NCBI RefSeq assembly: GCF_014656395.1
Contig: NZ_BNCI01000002.1
Location: 372,001 to 436,000 of the forward strand
Direction of reading: 5' to 3'
Length of the DNA stretch: 64,000 nucleotides
Origin: Kordiimonas sediminis
GTDB taxonomy: Bacteria; Pseudomonadota; Alphaproteobacteria; Sphingomonadales; Kordiimonadaceae
Below, piece by piece: positions 35,971 to 46,021 of the stretch (its first letter is position 1; every line of letters begins with the position of its first letter). Below the pieces are notes generated by a model. The model was not told the DNA's origin. It did not search any database and was given only the letters and a program-made list of their open reading frames with translations. The position numbers and the translations under genes are program-made.

Positions 35971-36987
35971 GTGATCCAGAAAAACTGGCAAGAACTTATT
36001 AAACCAAATGCACCGACTATCGAGCCGGGCGCTGATCCCCTTCGTAAGGCAAAACTTGTTGTTGAACCACTAGAGCGTGGTTACGGGATGACACTTGGTA
36101 ACGCCCTGCGTCGTGTGCTGCTGTCTTCACTGCAAGGCGGCGCCACTACTGGCGTTCAGATTGAGGGTGTACTGCACGAATTCTCCAGCGTACCTGGCGT
36201 ACGTGAAGACGTGACAGATATCATCCTGAACATCAAACAGATGCCTGTACGCGTCACTTGTGACGGTACGAAGCGTCTGCACCTTACTGCATCAGGTCCT
36301 GGTGAAGTGAAGGCGTCACAGATCAGCGAAGTTGCGGATGTTGAAATCCTCGATAAAGACCTTGTTCTGTGTCACCTTGATGAAGGTGCTACACTGAATA
36401 TGGAACTGTTCGTTTCCTCGGGCAAGGGCTACGTCCCTGCAGACCGTAACCGTCCGGAAGATGCGCCAATCGGCCTTATTCCTGTTGATGCGCTCTACAG
36501 CCCTGTGAAAAAGGTTAGCTACAAGGTTGAGAACACCCGTGAAGGTCAGGTTCTTGATTATGACAAGCTGATTATGGAAATCGAAACAGACGGTACTGTT
36601 ACACCTGAAGATGCGCTCGCATTCGCGGCCCGTATCCTTCAGGATCAGCTGAATGTCTTTGTTAACTTCGACGAGCCAGAAGTGGCTGTTGCTGCTGACG
36701 AAGACGAAGAGCCGACTATCAACCGCCAGCTTCTGCGTAAGGTTGATGAACTTGAGTTGAGCGTACGCTCCGCTAACTGCCTGAAGAATGACAACATCGT
36801 TTACATCGGTGACCTTGTTCAGAAGACAGAAGCAGAAATGCTGCGTACACCAAACTTTGGTCGTAAGTCACTTAACGAAATCAAGGAAGTTCTCGCATCT
36901 ATGGGACTTCGTCTTGGTATGGAACTCCCTGCATGGCCGCCAGAAAACATTGAAGAAATGGCGAAGAAGCTAGAGCAGGACTTTTAA
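35971..36987 (+). CDS. rpoA: RNA polymerase alpha subunit
   Basis: The product has 338 residues from GTG 35971. N-terminal dimerisation domain: [22 protein letters not shown] [20 protein letters not shown] and [20 protein letters not shown]. Flexible linker near 235-255, then alpha-CTD with [20 protein letters not shown] and [20 protein letters not shown] for UP-element and activator contact. Confidence 0.99.
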   Translation: MIQKNWQELIKPNAPTIEPGADPLRKAKLVVEPLERGYGMTLGNALRRVLLSSLQGGATTGVQIEGVLHEFSSVPGVREDVTDIILNIKQMPVRVTCDGTKRLHLTASGPGEVKASQISEVADVEILDKDLVLCHLDEGATLNMELFVSSGKGYVPADRNRPEDAPIGLIPVDALYSPVKKVSYKVENTREGQVLDYDKLIMEIETDGTVTPEDALAFAARILQDQLNVFVNFDEPEVAVAADEDEEPTINRQLLRKVDELELSVRSANCLKNDNIVYIGDLVQKTEAEMLRTPNFGRKSLNEIKEVLASMGLRLGMELPAWPPENIEEMAKKLEQDF

Positions 36988-36994
36988 AAACCCT

Positions 36995-37013
36995 CCCCTC
37001 GCTGGACGAGGGG
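36995..37013 (+). terminator. Hairpin between rpoA and rplQ
   Basis: CCCCTCG pairs perfectly with CGAGGGG around CTGGA, 7 bp after the rpoA stop. No T-run follows, so it may be an RNA-stability element rather than a terminator. Confidence 0.5.
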
Positions 37014-37077
37014 ACACCTACCGGTACTATGCTGAATACTCAGTACAAGGCCGGATAGGGCAATTGGAGTAAAAACT

Positions 37078-37500
37078 ATGCGCCATAGAAAAGCTGGCCG
37101 TAAACTGAATAGAACTCAAAGCCACCGTAAGGCTATGTTCCAGAACCTTGCACAAGCACTGTTGAAGCACGAGCAAATCGTTACAACACTGCCTAAAGCA
37201 AAAGATCTGGCACCTATCGTTGAGAAGCTTATCACTCTCGCGAAAAAAGGTGGTCTGGCAAACCGTCGTCTGGCGATTGCTCGCCTTCAGGACGAAACTC
37301 TTGTAACGAAAATGTTCGGTGAACTTGCTGATCGTTACAAAGAGCGTGCTGGTGGTTACACGCGTGTTCTGAAAGCTGGTTACCGTCATGGTGATAATGC
37401 ACCAATGGCTGTTATCGAGCTTGTAGATCGCAACGAAGATGCAAAAGGTCAGGACAGCGGACCAACTGCTGAAGTAGATCTTGAAGACGATGCAGCTTAA
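37078..37500 (+). CDS. rplQ: Ribosomal protein L17 (bL17)
   Basis: The product has 140 residues: [20 protein letters not shown], then [20 protein letters not shown] and [20 protein letters not shown]. An acidic tail of about 20 residues ([11 protein letters not shown]) follows the core. Last gene of the block. Confidence 0.98.
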   Translation: MRHRKAGRKLNRTQSHRKAMFQNLAQALLKHEQIVTTLPKAKDLAPIVEKLITLAKKGGLANRRLAIARLQDETLVTKMFGELADRYKERAGGYTRVLKAGYRHGDNAPMAVIELVDRNEDAKGQDSGPTAEVDLEDDAA

Positions 37501-37528
37501 TTAAGCACACTTCTTCGACGAAATTAAA

Positions 37529-37557
37529 GGCGGTGCACCAGAGTGTACCGCCTTTTT
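37529..37557 (+). terminator. Intrinsic terminator closing the ribosomal block
   Basis: GGCGGTGCAC pairs with GTGTACCGCC (one G-U) around CAGA, followed by TTTTT. A preceding AAA gives it some bidirectional character for the convergent gene on the minus strand. Confidence 0.92.
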
Positions 37558-37572
37558 CTTTGGTACTTGTAG

Positions 37573-38376
37573 CTAAAATGCACGCGTGAAAATAACATTC
37601 GCGCTAATTACCGAGTTACTGTCCACCAGAGGACTATTCTTAATCTCTGCTCCGAGCCATGTATGTGTTAGCCTAGTGCGTACCATGCCCCCAAAGGCTG
37701 GTAGGTTGACCATAAACCCCGCTTCGGTGTTCAGGGTGCTGCTACCTTTATAATACGCACGCTCACTGGTTGCTTCCTTCATCTGAACACCATAGTAATA
37801 GTCAACATACTTCTTATCGAGATATTGTAGATCAATAAAAGGTTCCAGAGAGAATGGGCCCTTTCGGACCGGGTAGGAGATGCCAGCTCTAAGCTCATAT
37901 CCATTTGATTTACCCAGTATGTCTGCAAGAAATGCGCTGCGAACAGTGATGTTCTGAAATTTTGTATCAAGACTGGCACCTATGTCTATTGACGTACTGC
38001 GCGTGTCCATGCCTTTGAAGATGGGGCTGTCTGATTCTTTATATCCGGCGAAACGGGGCGAAGCTGTTATGGCAACTGTAGTAGCCTGATCATTGTAAAG
38101 TTTATACCGGACAAAGGGACCAAAGATTTCAAGATTATTTTTTCTGTATGCAAGGACGGGCACAGGGATTATCCGGCTTGAATAGCCTTTGTAAGGTTCC
38201 GAGCTAATGAAAGTTGCGGCACCCCAATAAAGTCCCTCCGGTGGCCCGGAACGAGGCTGTTGGGCATTATCTTCCCACACGGGCGGCTTATCATCCTCTG
38301 CAAACACTGTAGGTGCAGATACTAGGCATAAGCATAATGCGGCAGAGACCGCAGTAAAAGGTTGTACCGAATACAT
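37573..38376 (-). CDS. MipA/OmpV-family outer-membrane protein
   Basis: The product has 267 residues with a signal peptide (about 1-26, SAPTVFA). Beta-barrel strands alternate through the chain and it ends in Phe (ANVIFTRAF). YWGAATFISSEPYKGYSSRI, the start of the barrel, and the penultimate HTWLGAEIKNSPLVD are typical of MipA/OmpV. Family members scaffold murein enzymes or act as porin-like proteins; the role here is unknown. Monocistronic, convergent with rplQ. Confidence 0.85.
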   Translation of the reverse strand: MYSVQPFTAVSAALCLCLVSAPTVFAEDDKPPVWEDNAQQPRSGPPEGLYWGAATFISSEPYKGYSSRIIPVPVLAYRKNNLEIFGPFVRYKLYNDQATTVAITASPRFAGYKESDSPIFKGMDTRSTSIDIGASLDTKFQNITVRSAFLADILGKSNGYELRAGISYPVRKGPFSLEPFIDLQYLDKKYVDYYYGVQMKEATSERAYYKGSSTLNTEAGFMVNLPAFGGMVRTRLTHTWLGAEIKNSPLVDSNSVISANVIFTRAF

Positions 38377-38467
38377 ATGTCATCCTTGGTAACCATGAAA
38401 GTTACCACGTTGTACGTTTGGTAACCTCTGGTAGATTAACGAAAGCATAGATCTTTTATGACATCTA

Positions 38468-39616
38468 TTACATCGCGCCCTTCAGGGCATTGCGATTCAT
38501 GGTTCTGCTCATCCAGTATAGAGTGAGGAGAATGATCACAGCATATACCCCAATCATGAAATGCCATGGAGCATAGGGCGGGGTTTCCCCTGCGATTAAG
38601 GCTGCTATGACCTGAATTTCTGTCCAGAAGGGCATGAAGGTCCGCCAGCGTTCCTCTACAACATATCCCCCCATAATGAAGGTCAGCGGTAATATACTGA
38701 ACAGCCCAACATAGGTTTGGCCTTCTTTAAAGCTTTTTGCATAGCTGGCGAACCCCATCATCAAAGCGGACAACAACATAACCGTTGGCGCGGCGCACAC
38801 CAGAAACATTATGCAAACGCTGAAAGGGATGGAAAAGGCCGTGGTGTCCAAAAGTGTGATAAGGCGTAAGTAGCAAAGATAGGCTGTGCTGACACTTATC
38901 GTCAGACCTGTCATGCCGACGGCAACCAGCATCATCCATTTTCCAGTTGCGATAGCAAGCGGCGGGATTGGTTGCAGCAGAATAGGGAACAAGCCATTGC
39001 GCTCTTTTTCACCAGCGGTGCAGTCAATTGACGCCGGCATCAGTCCATAAATTGGTGTCATCAGCAAGAGCATAACCAGCAGTGGCGCGATCTCACGGAG
39101 TAAATTCTGCTCCATCGTCACACTATTTTGGTCCTCTACTCTGATTTCAAAAGGGGTATGCAGCGAAGCAGGCAGGCCAGCGGACTTGATGCGCTGCTGC
39201 GAAACGGTATTTCGGTGATCCTTTAGAATGGCTTCCAGCGTCATAACGGCCAATCGGTCTTTGGATAAATCTGCCTTGATTAACAGTCCCGGCGCAGTGT
39301 CAGTTTCAATCAGTTCCTGATAATTTTCTGGTATGATTAAGTGAACGTTGGAATCTTCGCGGTATGTATAGCCTACGTTCTCAAGTTTCTGCAGTAACAG
39401 CGGCGCATAATCGCCACCAATAATGTTAATGGGACGTGGGGCGCTTTCCTGACGCAGACTATCGGCTTGATAAAAGACACTTATCATCATCGCCACAGGC
39501 AATAACATGCTGACAAGTGTGATGGTGATCATGGCGCGCTTATCGCGAAATGTTTCACGCATTTCCTTAACAAAGATTGTCCAGGTGGCTAGCGCGGTTG
39601 CTTTAGGACCCATCAT
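38468..39616 (-). CDS. ABC-2-type (NatB-like) permease
   Basis: The product has 382 residues. TM1 (MITITLVSMLLPVAMMISVF, about 30-49) is followed by an extracytoplasmic domain of about 130 residues and then six hydrophobic segments from about residue 185 on (LLVMLLLMTPIYGLMPASID). TAGEKERNGLFPILLQPIPP is the conserved cytosolic coupling stretch of the NatB/YhaP group. It exports an unknown substrate with the ATPase gene it overlaps (ATGA). Confidence 0.87.
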   Translation of the reverse strand: MMGPKATALATWTIFVKEMRETFRDKRAMITITLVSMLLPVAMMISVFYQADSLRQESAPRPINIIGGDYAPLLLQKLENVGYTYREDSNVHLIIPENYQELIETDTAPGLLIKADLSKDRLAVMTLEAILKDHRNTVSQQRIKSAGLPASLHTPFEIRVEDQNSVTMEQNLLREIAPLLVMLLLMTPIYGLMPASIDCTAGEKERNGLFPILLQPIPPLAIATGKWMMLVAVGMTGLTISVSTAYLCYLRLITLLDTTAFSIPFSVCIMFLVCAAPTVMLLSALMMGFASYAKSFKEGQTYVGLFSILPLTFIMGGYVVEERWRTFMPFWTEIQVIAALIAGETPPYAPWHFMIGVYAVIILLTLYWMSRTMNRNALKGAM

Positions 39617-40332
39617 TTTAAACCTACCTTTATCATGAATGCATCTTCGAGAGTGTCAGCGCCTGTTTCAGCAATCAGGGCATCAGGTGTTTCCTCGGCA
39701 CAGACTTTACCATCCGCGATAACAGCAACACGGTTGGCGAGAAGGGAGACTTCCTGCATGACATGACTGGAAAATAAAATCCCGGTGCCGTTATCACGAA
39801 GCCGCATAAGAAGGTGGCGCAGTTGCCTAACAGCGTAGACATCCAGGCCGCGTGTAGGTTCGTCAAGTATAAGATAATCCGGTCCGTGTACCATGGCGCG
39901 TCCCAGGGCCGTTTTAACAGTCTGACCATGACTGAACCCTTTGGTCCGCCGATCAATGATGTCTTCCATTTCAAGCATACGTACGGTGCGATCAATCGCA
40001 GTTTTTAACGTTTTACCCGTCATACCCTGAAGGTGGCCAAAGAACTGAAGGTGTTCCCGTACAGTCAGATTGGGATACAGGCCAGCTTTGTCCGGGAAAA
40101 CACCTAGCTTTTTCTTGGCATCGATCGGATTCTTGAAGGGGTCCAACCCCTGAACGCTTACATGACCTTCGTCAGGGATCATCAGGCCAGTCATAATGTT
40201 GATGGAAGTGCTTTTGCCGCTTCCATTCCCGCCAAGGAGGGCGACAATCTCCCCTTTGTCAAAGCCAAAAGAAACATCTGAAATTGCAATCAGATCGCCA
40301 AAAGACTTTTTCAAACCATGAACCGAAATCAT
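39613..40332 (-). CDS. ABC transporter ATP-binding protein (NatA-like)
   Basis: The product has 239 residues from ATG 40332, which has GGAGG at good spacing; ATG 40380 would add 16 residues. Walker A GGNGSGKST, signature FSHGQ, Walker B YLILDEPTRGLD and H-loop SSHVMQE are complete. The C-terminal 30 residues (ETGADTLEDAFMIKVG) match the NatA group. Two-gene operon with the permease. Confidence 0.93.
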   Translation of the reverse strand: MISVHGLKKSFGDLIAISDVSFGFDKGEIVALLGGNGSGKSTSINIMTGLMIPDEGHVSVQGLDPFKNPIDAKKKLGVFPDKAGLYPNLTVREHLQFFGHLQGMTGKTLKTAIDRTVRMLEMEDIIDRRTKGFSHGQTVKTALGRAMVHGPDYLILDEPTRGLDVYAVRQLRHLLMRLRDNGTGILFSSHVMQEVSLLANRVAVIADGKVCAEETPDALIAETGADTLEDAFMIKVGLK

Positions 40333-40610
40333 ATGCCCTCCATGCAGTGATGCTATGGACTGTAGCGGTGTCTTGTGCATACGACAAGACTATAGGCCAT
40401 ATGTGTGCTTCCTCTTTTCTGGGTATGGAGGCTGTGTGCTACCTGATGATTTTACCAGTTATATCATGTGTTTGTCACAAAACCGAAACGTCCAAAGGCG
40501 ATATCTAGGATGGTTGTTTAGGGCACAGACCCCTGTATGTCAGGTTTCTTATGCGTAAGTATCGGGTCGTGCAGGGGCTAAGAAGTTTTTGAGGGCCCAA
40601 GGGAAGTCAT

Positions 40611-41801
40611 ATGCCTTCTGTTAAGTATTTGGCCACATTTATCACGCCCGCACAGGAAGATAACACCTGTGCCGAGATATATGATCGCTTTATGGCGGAA
40701 CCAGATTTGATTGCCGTCCCTGTAGTCGCCAGCGACAAGCCGATTGGTCTTTTGAAGCGCACTGAGTTTTTGGTCAAGCTGGCTGATCGGTTCGGGCGGC
40801 CACTGTATGAAAAACGTCCTGTAACTGTGTTGATGGATGCAGCGCCTTTGCTGGTGGACCTAACAGCGGATGTGCAAGACTTGTATCGGCAGCTTGCCAC
40901 CAGCAATCAGGCTGCGGTACATGAAGGCTTTATCATAGTTGACAAGGAAAAGTATTTTGGCGTGGGCACGGCTGTAACACTCTTGCAGGCGAATATTCGG
41001 TCAACTGAAGAGCGTATGAAAGAGCTGCAGAAAGCCAAACTGGTAGCCGAAGCAGCAGCGCGAACAAAGTCACAGTTTCTGGCCACGATGAGCCATGAAC
41101 TACGGACGCCCCTGAATTCCATCATTGGTTTTTCTGACTTGATCATTGGGGATAAGCTTCAAGTCTTTCAAAGCAATCAGGTTCTGAATTATGTTGAGGA
41201 TATCCGGAACAGTGGCCAGCATTTGCTGCAGGTGATCAATGGTATTTTAGATATGTCTAAAATTGAATCCGGGAATTTTGAACTCCGAGAGGACTATGAG
41301 GACCCGTGTGTATTGGCTGAACAGGTCGTACGCATGATGTCATCGGTCGCGGCGAAGAAAAGCATCGCTGTTACAATTGAGTGCACTGTCAAAGGGATGG
41401 ATGTATATGCTGACTTGCAGGTCCTGCGTCAGATTCTGTTAAATTTATTATCCAACGCCGTTAAGTTTTCTCCACATCATAGTCAGGTTGTTTTGAAAAT
41501 TGAGGAAACCGCTACTGGACAACTGGTATTCACCGTTTCAGATAAAGGGTGTGGTATCCCGGAAGAAAGCCTGCAGGAAGTTCTGAAGCCCTTTACGCAG
41601 GTTGATGGGGTCTTTGCCCGCCAGCACGAAGGTACGGGGCTTGGGCTGTCTCTGGTAGTCGCATTTGTAGAAGCACACAGCGGCATGTTTGAACTGATAA
41701 GCAAACAAGGGCAGGGGACAGATGCTATTGTAACACTTCCCTCAGAGCGGACCATTTCAGCAGCTGCGCCAACGCTTCACAGCTGTGGCGGGATGATCTA
41801 G
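40611..41801 (+). CDS. Orphan histidine kinase with CBS-like N-terminal sensor
   Basis: The product has 396 residues and no TM helix. Residues about 1-130 look like a CBS pair (DLIAVPVVASDKPIGLLKRT, RPVTVLMDAAPLLVDLTADV, GFIIVDKEKYFGVGTAVTLL), as seen before GGDEF and kinase domains in alphaproteobacteria. A helical linker leads to HisKA (MSHELRTPLNSIIGFSDLII, His about 162) and HATPase_c (LSNAVKFSPHH, DKGCGIPEE, GTGLGLSLV). No receiver gene adjoins it. Ligand and partner are unknown. Confidence 0.85.
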   Translation: MPSVKYLATFITPAQEDNTCAEIYDRFMAEPDLIAVPVVASDKPIGLLKRTEFLVKLADRFGRPLYEKRPVTVLMDAAPLLVDLTADVQDLYRQLATSNQAAVHEGFIIVDKEKYFGVGTAVTLLQANIRSTEERMKELQKAKLVAEAAARTKSQFLATMSHELRTPLNSIIGFSDLIIGDKLQVFQSNQVLNYVEDIRNSGQHLLQVINGILDMSKIESGNFELREDYEDPCVLAEQVVRMMSSVAAKKSIAVTIECTVKGMDVYADLQVLRQILLNLLSNAVKFSPHHSQVVLKIEETATGQLVFTVSDKGCGIPEESLQEVLKPFTQVDGVFARQHEGTGLGLSLVVAFVEAHSGMFELISKQGQGTDAIVTLPSERTISAAAPTLHSCGGMI

Positions 41802-41977
41802 GGCCGGTAGTATCCCCTTCTGTGGCTTGATTGATGGCTATGTCCTTGAAGATTCTGTTTCTTTGACTTGTCATTGCCACATTCCCTCGCCATATACTGT
41901 GGCATGATCAAGCTAGATCGGGGATGTGTCGCTGTACCATTCCTCCGCAGATTAAAAAATCAAGGAGACTGCAGGCA

Positions 41978-43423
41978 ATGATACCTAAGCAGATTAAGAT
42001 ACTGTTTTCTGTACTACTGGCACTGGTAACGGCATCCGTGTCCTTTGCACAGGACAGAATTGTACCTTCGTCAAGGTCAGAGGTTCAGCTTTCCTACTCT
42101 CCCGTGGTGAAAGAAGCAGCGCCAGCAGTGGTAAATATCTATACGAAACAGGTTGTTCGCTCGCGTCGGTCTGCATTGTTTGATGATCCACTTTTCAAAA
42201 GGTTCTTTGGTGATAGCTTCAGTTTTGGTATGCCGGAAGAGCGGGTACGTGGCTCCCTGGGGTCTGGTGTTATCGTGCGCCCTAACGGCGTGATTGTTAC
42301 CAATAATCATGTGATCGAAGGTGCCGATGAAATCACCGTCGTTCTTAGTGATCGCCGGGAATTTGATGCCAAGGTGGTCCTTGCTGACCCGCGCACGGAT
42401 ATTGCGATCCTGCAAATTAACACAGGCGATGAATCCCTGAAAATTCTAAATCTTGCTGATAGCGATACGATTGAAGTCGGAGATATTGTGTTGGCAATCG
42501 GTAATCCATTTGGCATAGGCCAGACAGTTACCTCCGGCATTGTATCTGCAAATGCACGGACACAGCAGGGTATCTCGGATTTTGGCTTTTTTATTCAAAC
42601 GGATGCGGCGGTTAATCCGGGTAATTCAGGCGGTGCACTGGTTGGTGTGACCGGCGAGCTCCTTGGTATTAACACAGCAATTTACAGCCGTACCGGGGCG
42701 TCAAACGGTATTGGTTTTGCCGTCCCGTCCAATATGGTGAAGTCGATTCTGCGTGCGGCACTGAATGAAGGTCAGCTGGCGCGGCCGTGGCTTGGTATTC
42801 AGGGGCAAACGGTCAATAACCAGATTGCCATTGGCTTGGGTCTGGACCGGCCAGGCGGTGTATTGGTGGATAGTGTCTTTGCCGGAGGTCCTGCAAGCTT
42901 TGCTGGCATTAAGCCAGGTGATGTGATTATGGCGGTTGACGGCAAGGAAGTGATTGACGAGCCCGGTTTGAATTTCCGGGTGGCTACGATCGAAGACGGT
43001 GCAACAATACCGGTTGCGGTCCTGTCCGACGGTATGATTTCCGAGGTTGATGTGACATTTTCTTTGCCGCCAGAAACACCGGAGAGGAATGTAACATTGC
43101 TGGATGGGCGTCACCCCTTCCAGGGTGTGACGGTTGCCAACCTTTCTCCACGTTTCAATGACGAGCTGCAGATCGACCTTCTTAAAAGCGGTGTGATCGT
43201 TCTGAAAGTTGACCGTAAGACGCCTGCAGGTCGGTATCAGTTCCTGATGCCTGGAGATATTCTTCACGGCGTGAACGGTGTAACCATTGATAAGGTTGCG
43301 GATGTGGAAACGGCACTTGAAGATACGACGGATCAGTATGTGTACCAAATTGAACGTCGTGGCCGTATGCAGGAGTGTGCGATCGTTGCAAATCGGTCGT
43401 TCCGCTGTGGTGTTCTGAACTAA
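41978..43423 (+). CDS. Periplasmic Do/DegQ-type serine protease
   Basis: The product has 481 residues from ATG 41978 (SD AAGGAGA); the upstream ATG 41924 is unlikely. A signal peptide (IKILFSVLLALVTASVSFAQ) is followed by the trypsin-like domain with His in VTNNHVIEGADE, Asp in DPRTDIAILQI and Ser in NPGNSGGALVG, then PDZ1 (RPWLGIQGQT, GVLVDSVFAGGPASFAGIKP) and a more divergent PDZ2. It removes or refolds damaged envelope proteins. It is followed 9 bp later by rarA. Confidence 0.93.
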   Translation: MIPKQIKILFSVLLALVTASVSFAQDRIVPSSRSEVQLSYSPVVKEAAPAVVNIYTKQVVRSRRSALFDDPLFKRFFGDSFSFGMPEERVRGSLGSGVIVRPNGVIVTNNHVIEGADEITVVLSDRREFDAKVVLADPRTDIAILQINTGDESLKILNLADSDTIEVGDIVLAIGNPFGIGQTVTSGIVSANARTQQGISDFGFFIQTDAAVNPGNSGGALVGVTGELLGINTAIYSRTGASNGIGFAVPSNMVKSILRAALNEGQLARPWLGIQGQTVNNQIAIGLGLDRPGGVLVDSVFAGGPASFAGIKPGDVIMAVDGKEVIDEPGLNFRVATIEDGATIPVAVLSDGMISEVDVTFSLPPETPERNVTLLDGRHPFQGVTVANLSPRFNDELQIDLLKSGVIVLKVDRKTPAGRYQFLMPGDILHGVNGVTIDKVADVETALEDTTDQYVYQIERRGRMQECAIVANRSFRCGVLN

Positions 43424-43432
43424 GGGCGGCAC

Positions 43433-44749
43433 GTGTCAGACCTGTTTGAAGCAACTGCACAGGAATTGGGGCCGAGGCCTCTGGCAGACAGACTACGCCC
43501 CAAGTCACTGGACGAGGTGGTGGGGCAGTCTCATCTGCTGGGCACTGATGGTCCCATTGGCCGCATGATTGCTGCGGGCAAGATTTCCAGCCTGATTTTG
43601 TGGGGACCACCTGGTACTGGCAAGACAACGATCGCAAGGTTGTTGGCGGGGCATGGCGATCTGGCGTTCGAGCAGATATCTGCGATATTCTCGGGCGTTG
43701 GGGATTTGAAAAAGGTATTTGCCACAGCCAAACAGCGCCGTATGTCTGGGCGGGCAACCTTATTATTCGTTGACGAGATACACAGGTTTAACCGGTCCCA
43801 GCAGGATAGCTTTCTGCCGTATGTCGAAGACGGCACCATCACGCTGGTGGGGGCAACGACGGAAAATCCCTCATTTGAAATCAACGGTGCATTATTGTCG
43901 CGGATGCAGGTGCTGGTCCTGAACCGTCATGATGATGCGTCTCTCGAAGAGCTCTTGAAGGCAGCTGAAGCAGACTACGACAGGCCACTACCGCTCACAG
44001 AAGATGCCAGAATAAGTCTGAAAGCCATGGCTGACGGAGACGGCAGGTATTTACTGAACTGCGTTGAGCAGATATTTGACCTTGCCGGTAAGGATGATAT
44101 TGATTCTGCAGGGCTGGCAAACTTACTTCAAAAGCGAGCCCCCGCGTATGACAAAGACCGTGAGGGGCATTATAATCTGATCTCGGCACTGCATAAATCG
44201 CTGCGCGGTTCGGATGCAGATGCTGCCTTATACTGGACTGCACGTATGTTGACGGGCGGTGAAGATCCTATGTACATCATCAGGCGCCTGGTTCGGTTTG
44301 CATCGGAGGATATTGGCATGGCGGACCCACATGCCATAACGCAGGCGCTGGCAGCCAAAGATGTGTATGAATTCCTTGGCAGCCCTGAGGGCGAACTGCA
44401 AATTGCACAGGCCGTTGTCTATCTGGCGACTGCACCAAAATCCAACGCCGCATACATGGCAGAAAAAGCTGCCAAACGGTCAGCCAAGAAAACTGGTAGT
44501 TTGATGCCGCCTGCGCATATTCTGAATGCCCCGACCAAGCTGATGAAAGATATTGGATATGGCAAAGGGTATGCGTACGACCATGACACAGCTACAGGTG
44601 TATCAGGGCAGAATTATTTTCCTGACGAAATGCCCCGGGAAGCCTTTTACCAGCCTGTGGAACGTGGGTTTGAACGCGACATAAAAAAGCGGCTTGAGTA
44701 TTTTGAAAAGATCCGCCGCGACTATCAAAGTGACAAAAAAGACCAGTAG
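43433..44749 (+). CDS. rarA: RarA/MgsA replication-associated AAA+ ATPase
   Basis: The product has 438 residues from GTG 43433. PLADRLRPKSLDEVVGQSHL, Walker A WGPPGTGKTTIAR, Walker B LLFVDEIHRFN and the sensor region LVGATTENPSFEINGALLSR are standard, as is the tetramerisation end (AKKTGSLMPPAHILNAPTKL). It acts at stalled forks and DNA gaps. Order degQ-like, then rarA, is frequent in alphaproteobacteria. Confidence 0.96.
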   Translation: MSDLFEATAQELGPRPLADRLRPKSLDEVVGQSHLLGTDGPIGRMIAAGKISSLILWGPPGTGKTTIARLLAGHGDLAFEQISAIFSGVGDLKKVFATAKQRRMSGRATLLFVDEIHRFNRSQQDSFLPYVEDGTITLVGATTENPSFEINGALLSRMQVLVLNRHDDASLEELLKAAEADYDRPLPLTEDARISLKAMADGDGRYLLNCVEQIFDLAGKDDIDSAGLANLLQKRAPAYDKDREGHYNLISALHKSLRGSDADAALYWTARMLTGGEDPMYIIRRLVRFASEDIGMADPHAITQALAAKDVYEFLGSPEGELQIAQAVVYLATAPKSNAAYMAEKAAKRSAKKTGSLMPPAHILNAPTKLMKDIGYGKGYAYDHDTATGVSGQNYFPDEMPREAFYQPVERGFERDIKKRLEYFEKIRRDYQSDKKDQ

Positions 44750-44764
44750 CCTATATAAAGGGCT

Positions 44765-45634
44765 ATGAATGATTTTACCCATTTTATCGGTATTGACTGG
44801 TCAGGTGCCCGTGGTCGCCGGCACCCCGGTATCCGTATTGCTGTATGTGCGGCGGGGGCAGGTGCGCCGCGCTTGGTTATGCCGCCGTCCGGTATGAAGA
44901 ATTGGTCACGAACCGAGGTACAGCACTGGATCGCAGATGGTATGGGGCTCACAGATTCTGATAGGGCGCTTGTCGGTATTGATAGCGCCTTTGCTTTACC
45001 CCATGCGGATAAGGGCTTGTATTTCCCAGACTTTGCAAATGACCCGGACGCTATTTTTATGTGGGATTATATTGATGATCATTGCGGCACAGATGATGAT
45101 CTGTATGGTGGCGGTTTCGTCGATGCATATCGTGAGCATTTTCACCTGTCCGGTGGTGGCAAAGGTGTACATTATGAAAGACGTTTGCGTGTAACGGAGC
45201 AAATTTCGATCACCCGAAAAGATGGCCCGTGCGAGAGCGTTTATCATCTTATCGGCCCTAGCCAGGTTGGTTTGTCGGCACTGTCAACGATGCGGATGTT
45301 GGCGTTTCTGCATTTTCAGGATGACATTGCTGTCTGGCCTTTTGTTGAGCCGGAAGATGAGCGGTGCGTGCTGGTTGAAATATACGCTGCGAGGTTTGCC
45401 GGACTGGCGGGCCATAGGGGTAAAGTTCGTGACGGAGAAACGCTTGATACTTTACTTGCGGCCCTTGGTAGCCATAAGACAGGTATTACTGGCGGTATAG
45501 CAGACCACGTCAGCGATGCAATGTTAACCGCGGCTGGATTGCGGGCAATTGCTGCGACGCAAAAATACTGGCATCCGGATGGGCTTTCCGATAGGGTGCG
45601 CGAAACCGAAGGATGGATATTCGGTATAGAATAG
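44765..45634 (+). CDS. DUF429-like conserved protein
   Basis: The product has 289 residues. FIGIDWSGARGRRHPGIRIA and LVGIDSAFALPHADKGLYFP suggest the RNase H-like fold of DUF429 proteins, with Asp residues in GIDWS and GIDSA as possible metal ligands. The identification is tentative and no biochemical role is established for the family. It lies 15 bp after rarA and 9 bp before crcB, so it belongs to one long unit. Confidence 0.6.
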   Translation: MNDFTHFIGIDWSGARGRRHPGIRIAVCAAGAGAPRLVMPPSGMKNWSRTEVQHWIADGMGLTDSDRALVGIDSAFALPHADKGLYFPDFANDPDAIFMWDYIDDHCGTDDDLYGGGFVDAYREHFHLSGGGKGVHYERRLRVTEQISITRKDGPCESVYHLIGPSQVGLSALSTMRMLAFLHFQDDIAVWPFVEPEDERCVLVEIYAARFAGLAGHRGKVRDGETLDTLLAALGSHKTGITGGIADHVSDAMLTAAGLRAIAATQKYWHPDGLSDRVRETEGWIFGIE

Positions 45635-45643
45635 GAAACCTGC

Positions 45644-46021
45644 ATGAAGATGATTGCTGCAATTGCTTTAGGGGGTGCGCTTGGCGCGGTGTCACGGCAT
45701 TATATTGCGGCACAGGTCTTGAAGCTTCTGGGGCCAGGGTTTCCCGCGGGGATTTTCTTTGTCAACATTCTGGGTAGTTTCCTGATGGGGGTCGCGATAA
45801 CGGCTTTTGCCCTGAAATTTGAAAGTACACCCGAACTTCGCGGTTTGATAACTGTTGGGTTTCTAGGTGCTTTTACGACTTTTTCGACATATTCAATGGA
45901 AACAGTCTTGTTGATAGAGCGCGGCGATTGGGGCGGTGTTACCCTCTATACCGGAGGGTCGGTAATTCTTGGTGTTCTTGGGCTTATGGCCGGAACATGG
46001 ATCGGAAGATTAGTTTTATGA
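45644..46021 (+). CDS. crcB: Fluoride channel CrcB/Fluc
   Basis: The product has 125 residues and four TM helices. GGALGAVSRHYIA, the Asn motif VNILGSFLMG and GFLGAFTTFSTYSMET (Phe box and Na+ site) are intact. It exports F- as a dual-topology dimer. No fluoride riboswitch is visible before it, as expected for an internal operon gene. ATGA overlap with the next gene. Confidence 0.95.
   Translation: MKMIAAIALGGALGAVSRHYIAAQVLKLLGPGFPAGIFFVNILGSFLMGVAITAFALKFESTPELRGLITVGFLGAFTTFSTYSMETVLLIERGDWGGVTLYTGGSVILGVLGLMAGTWIGRLVL

Noticed and set aside
45928..46017. Longer start for the pseudouridine synthase
   Set aside because: It would overlap crcB by 94 bp, and the S4 domain starts just after ATG 46018.
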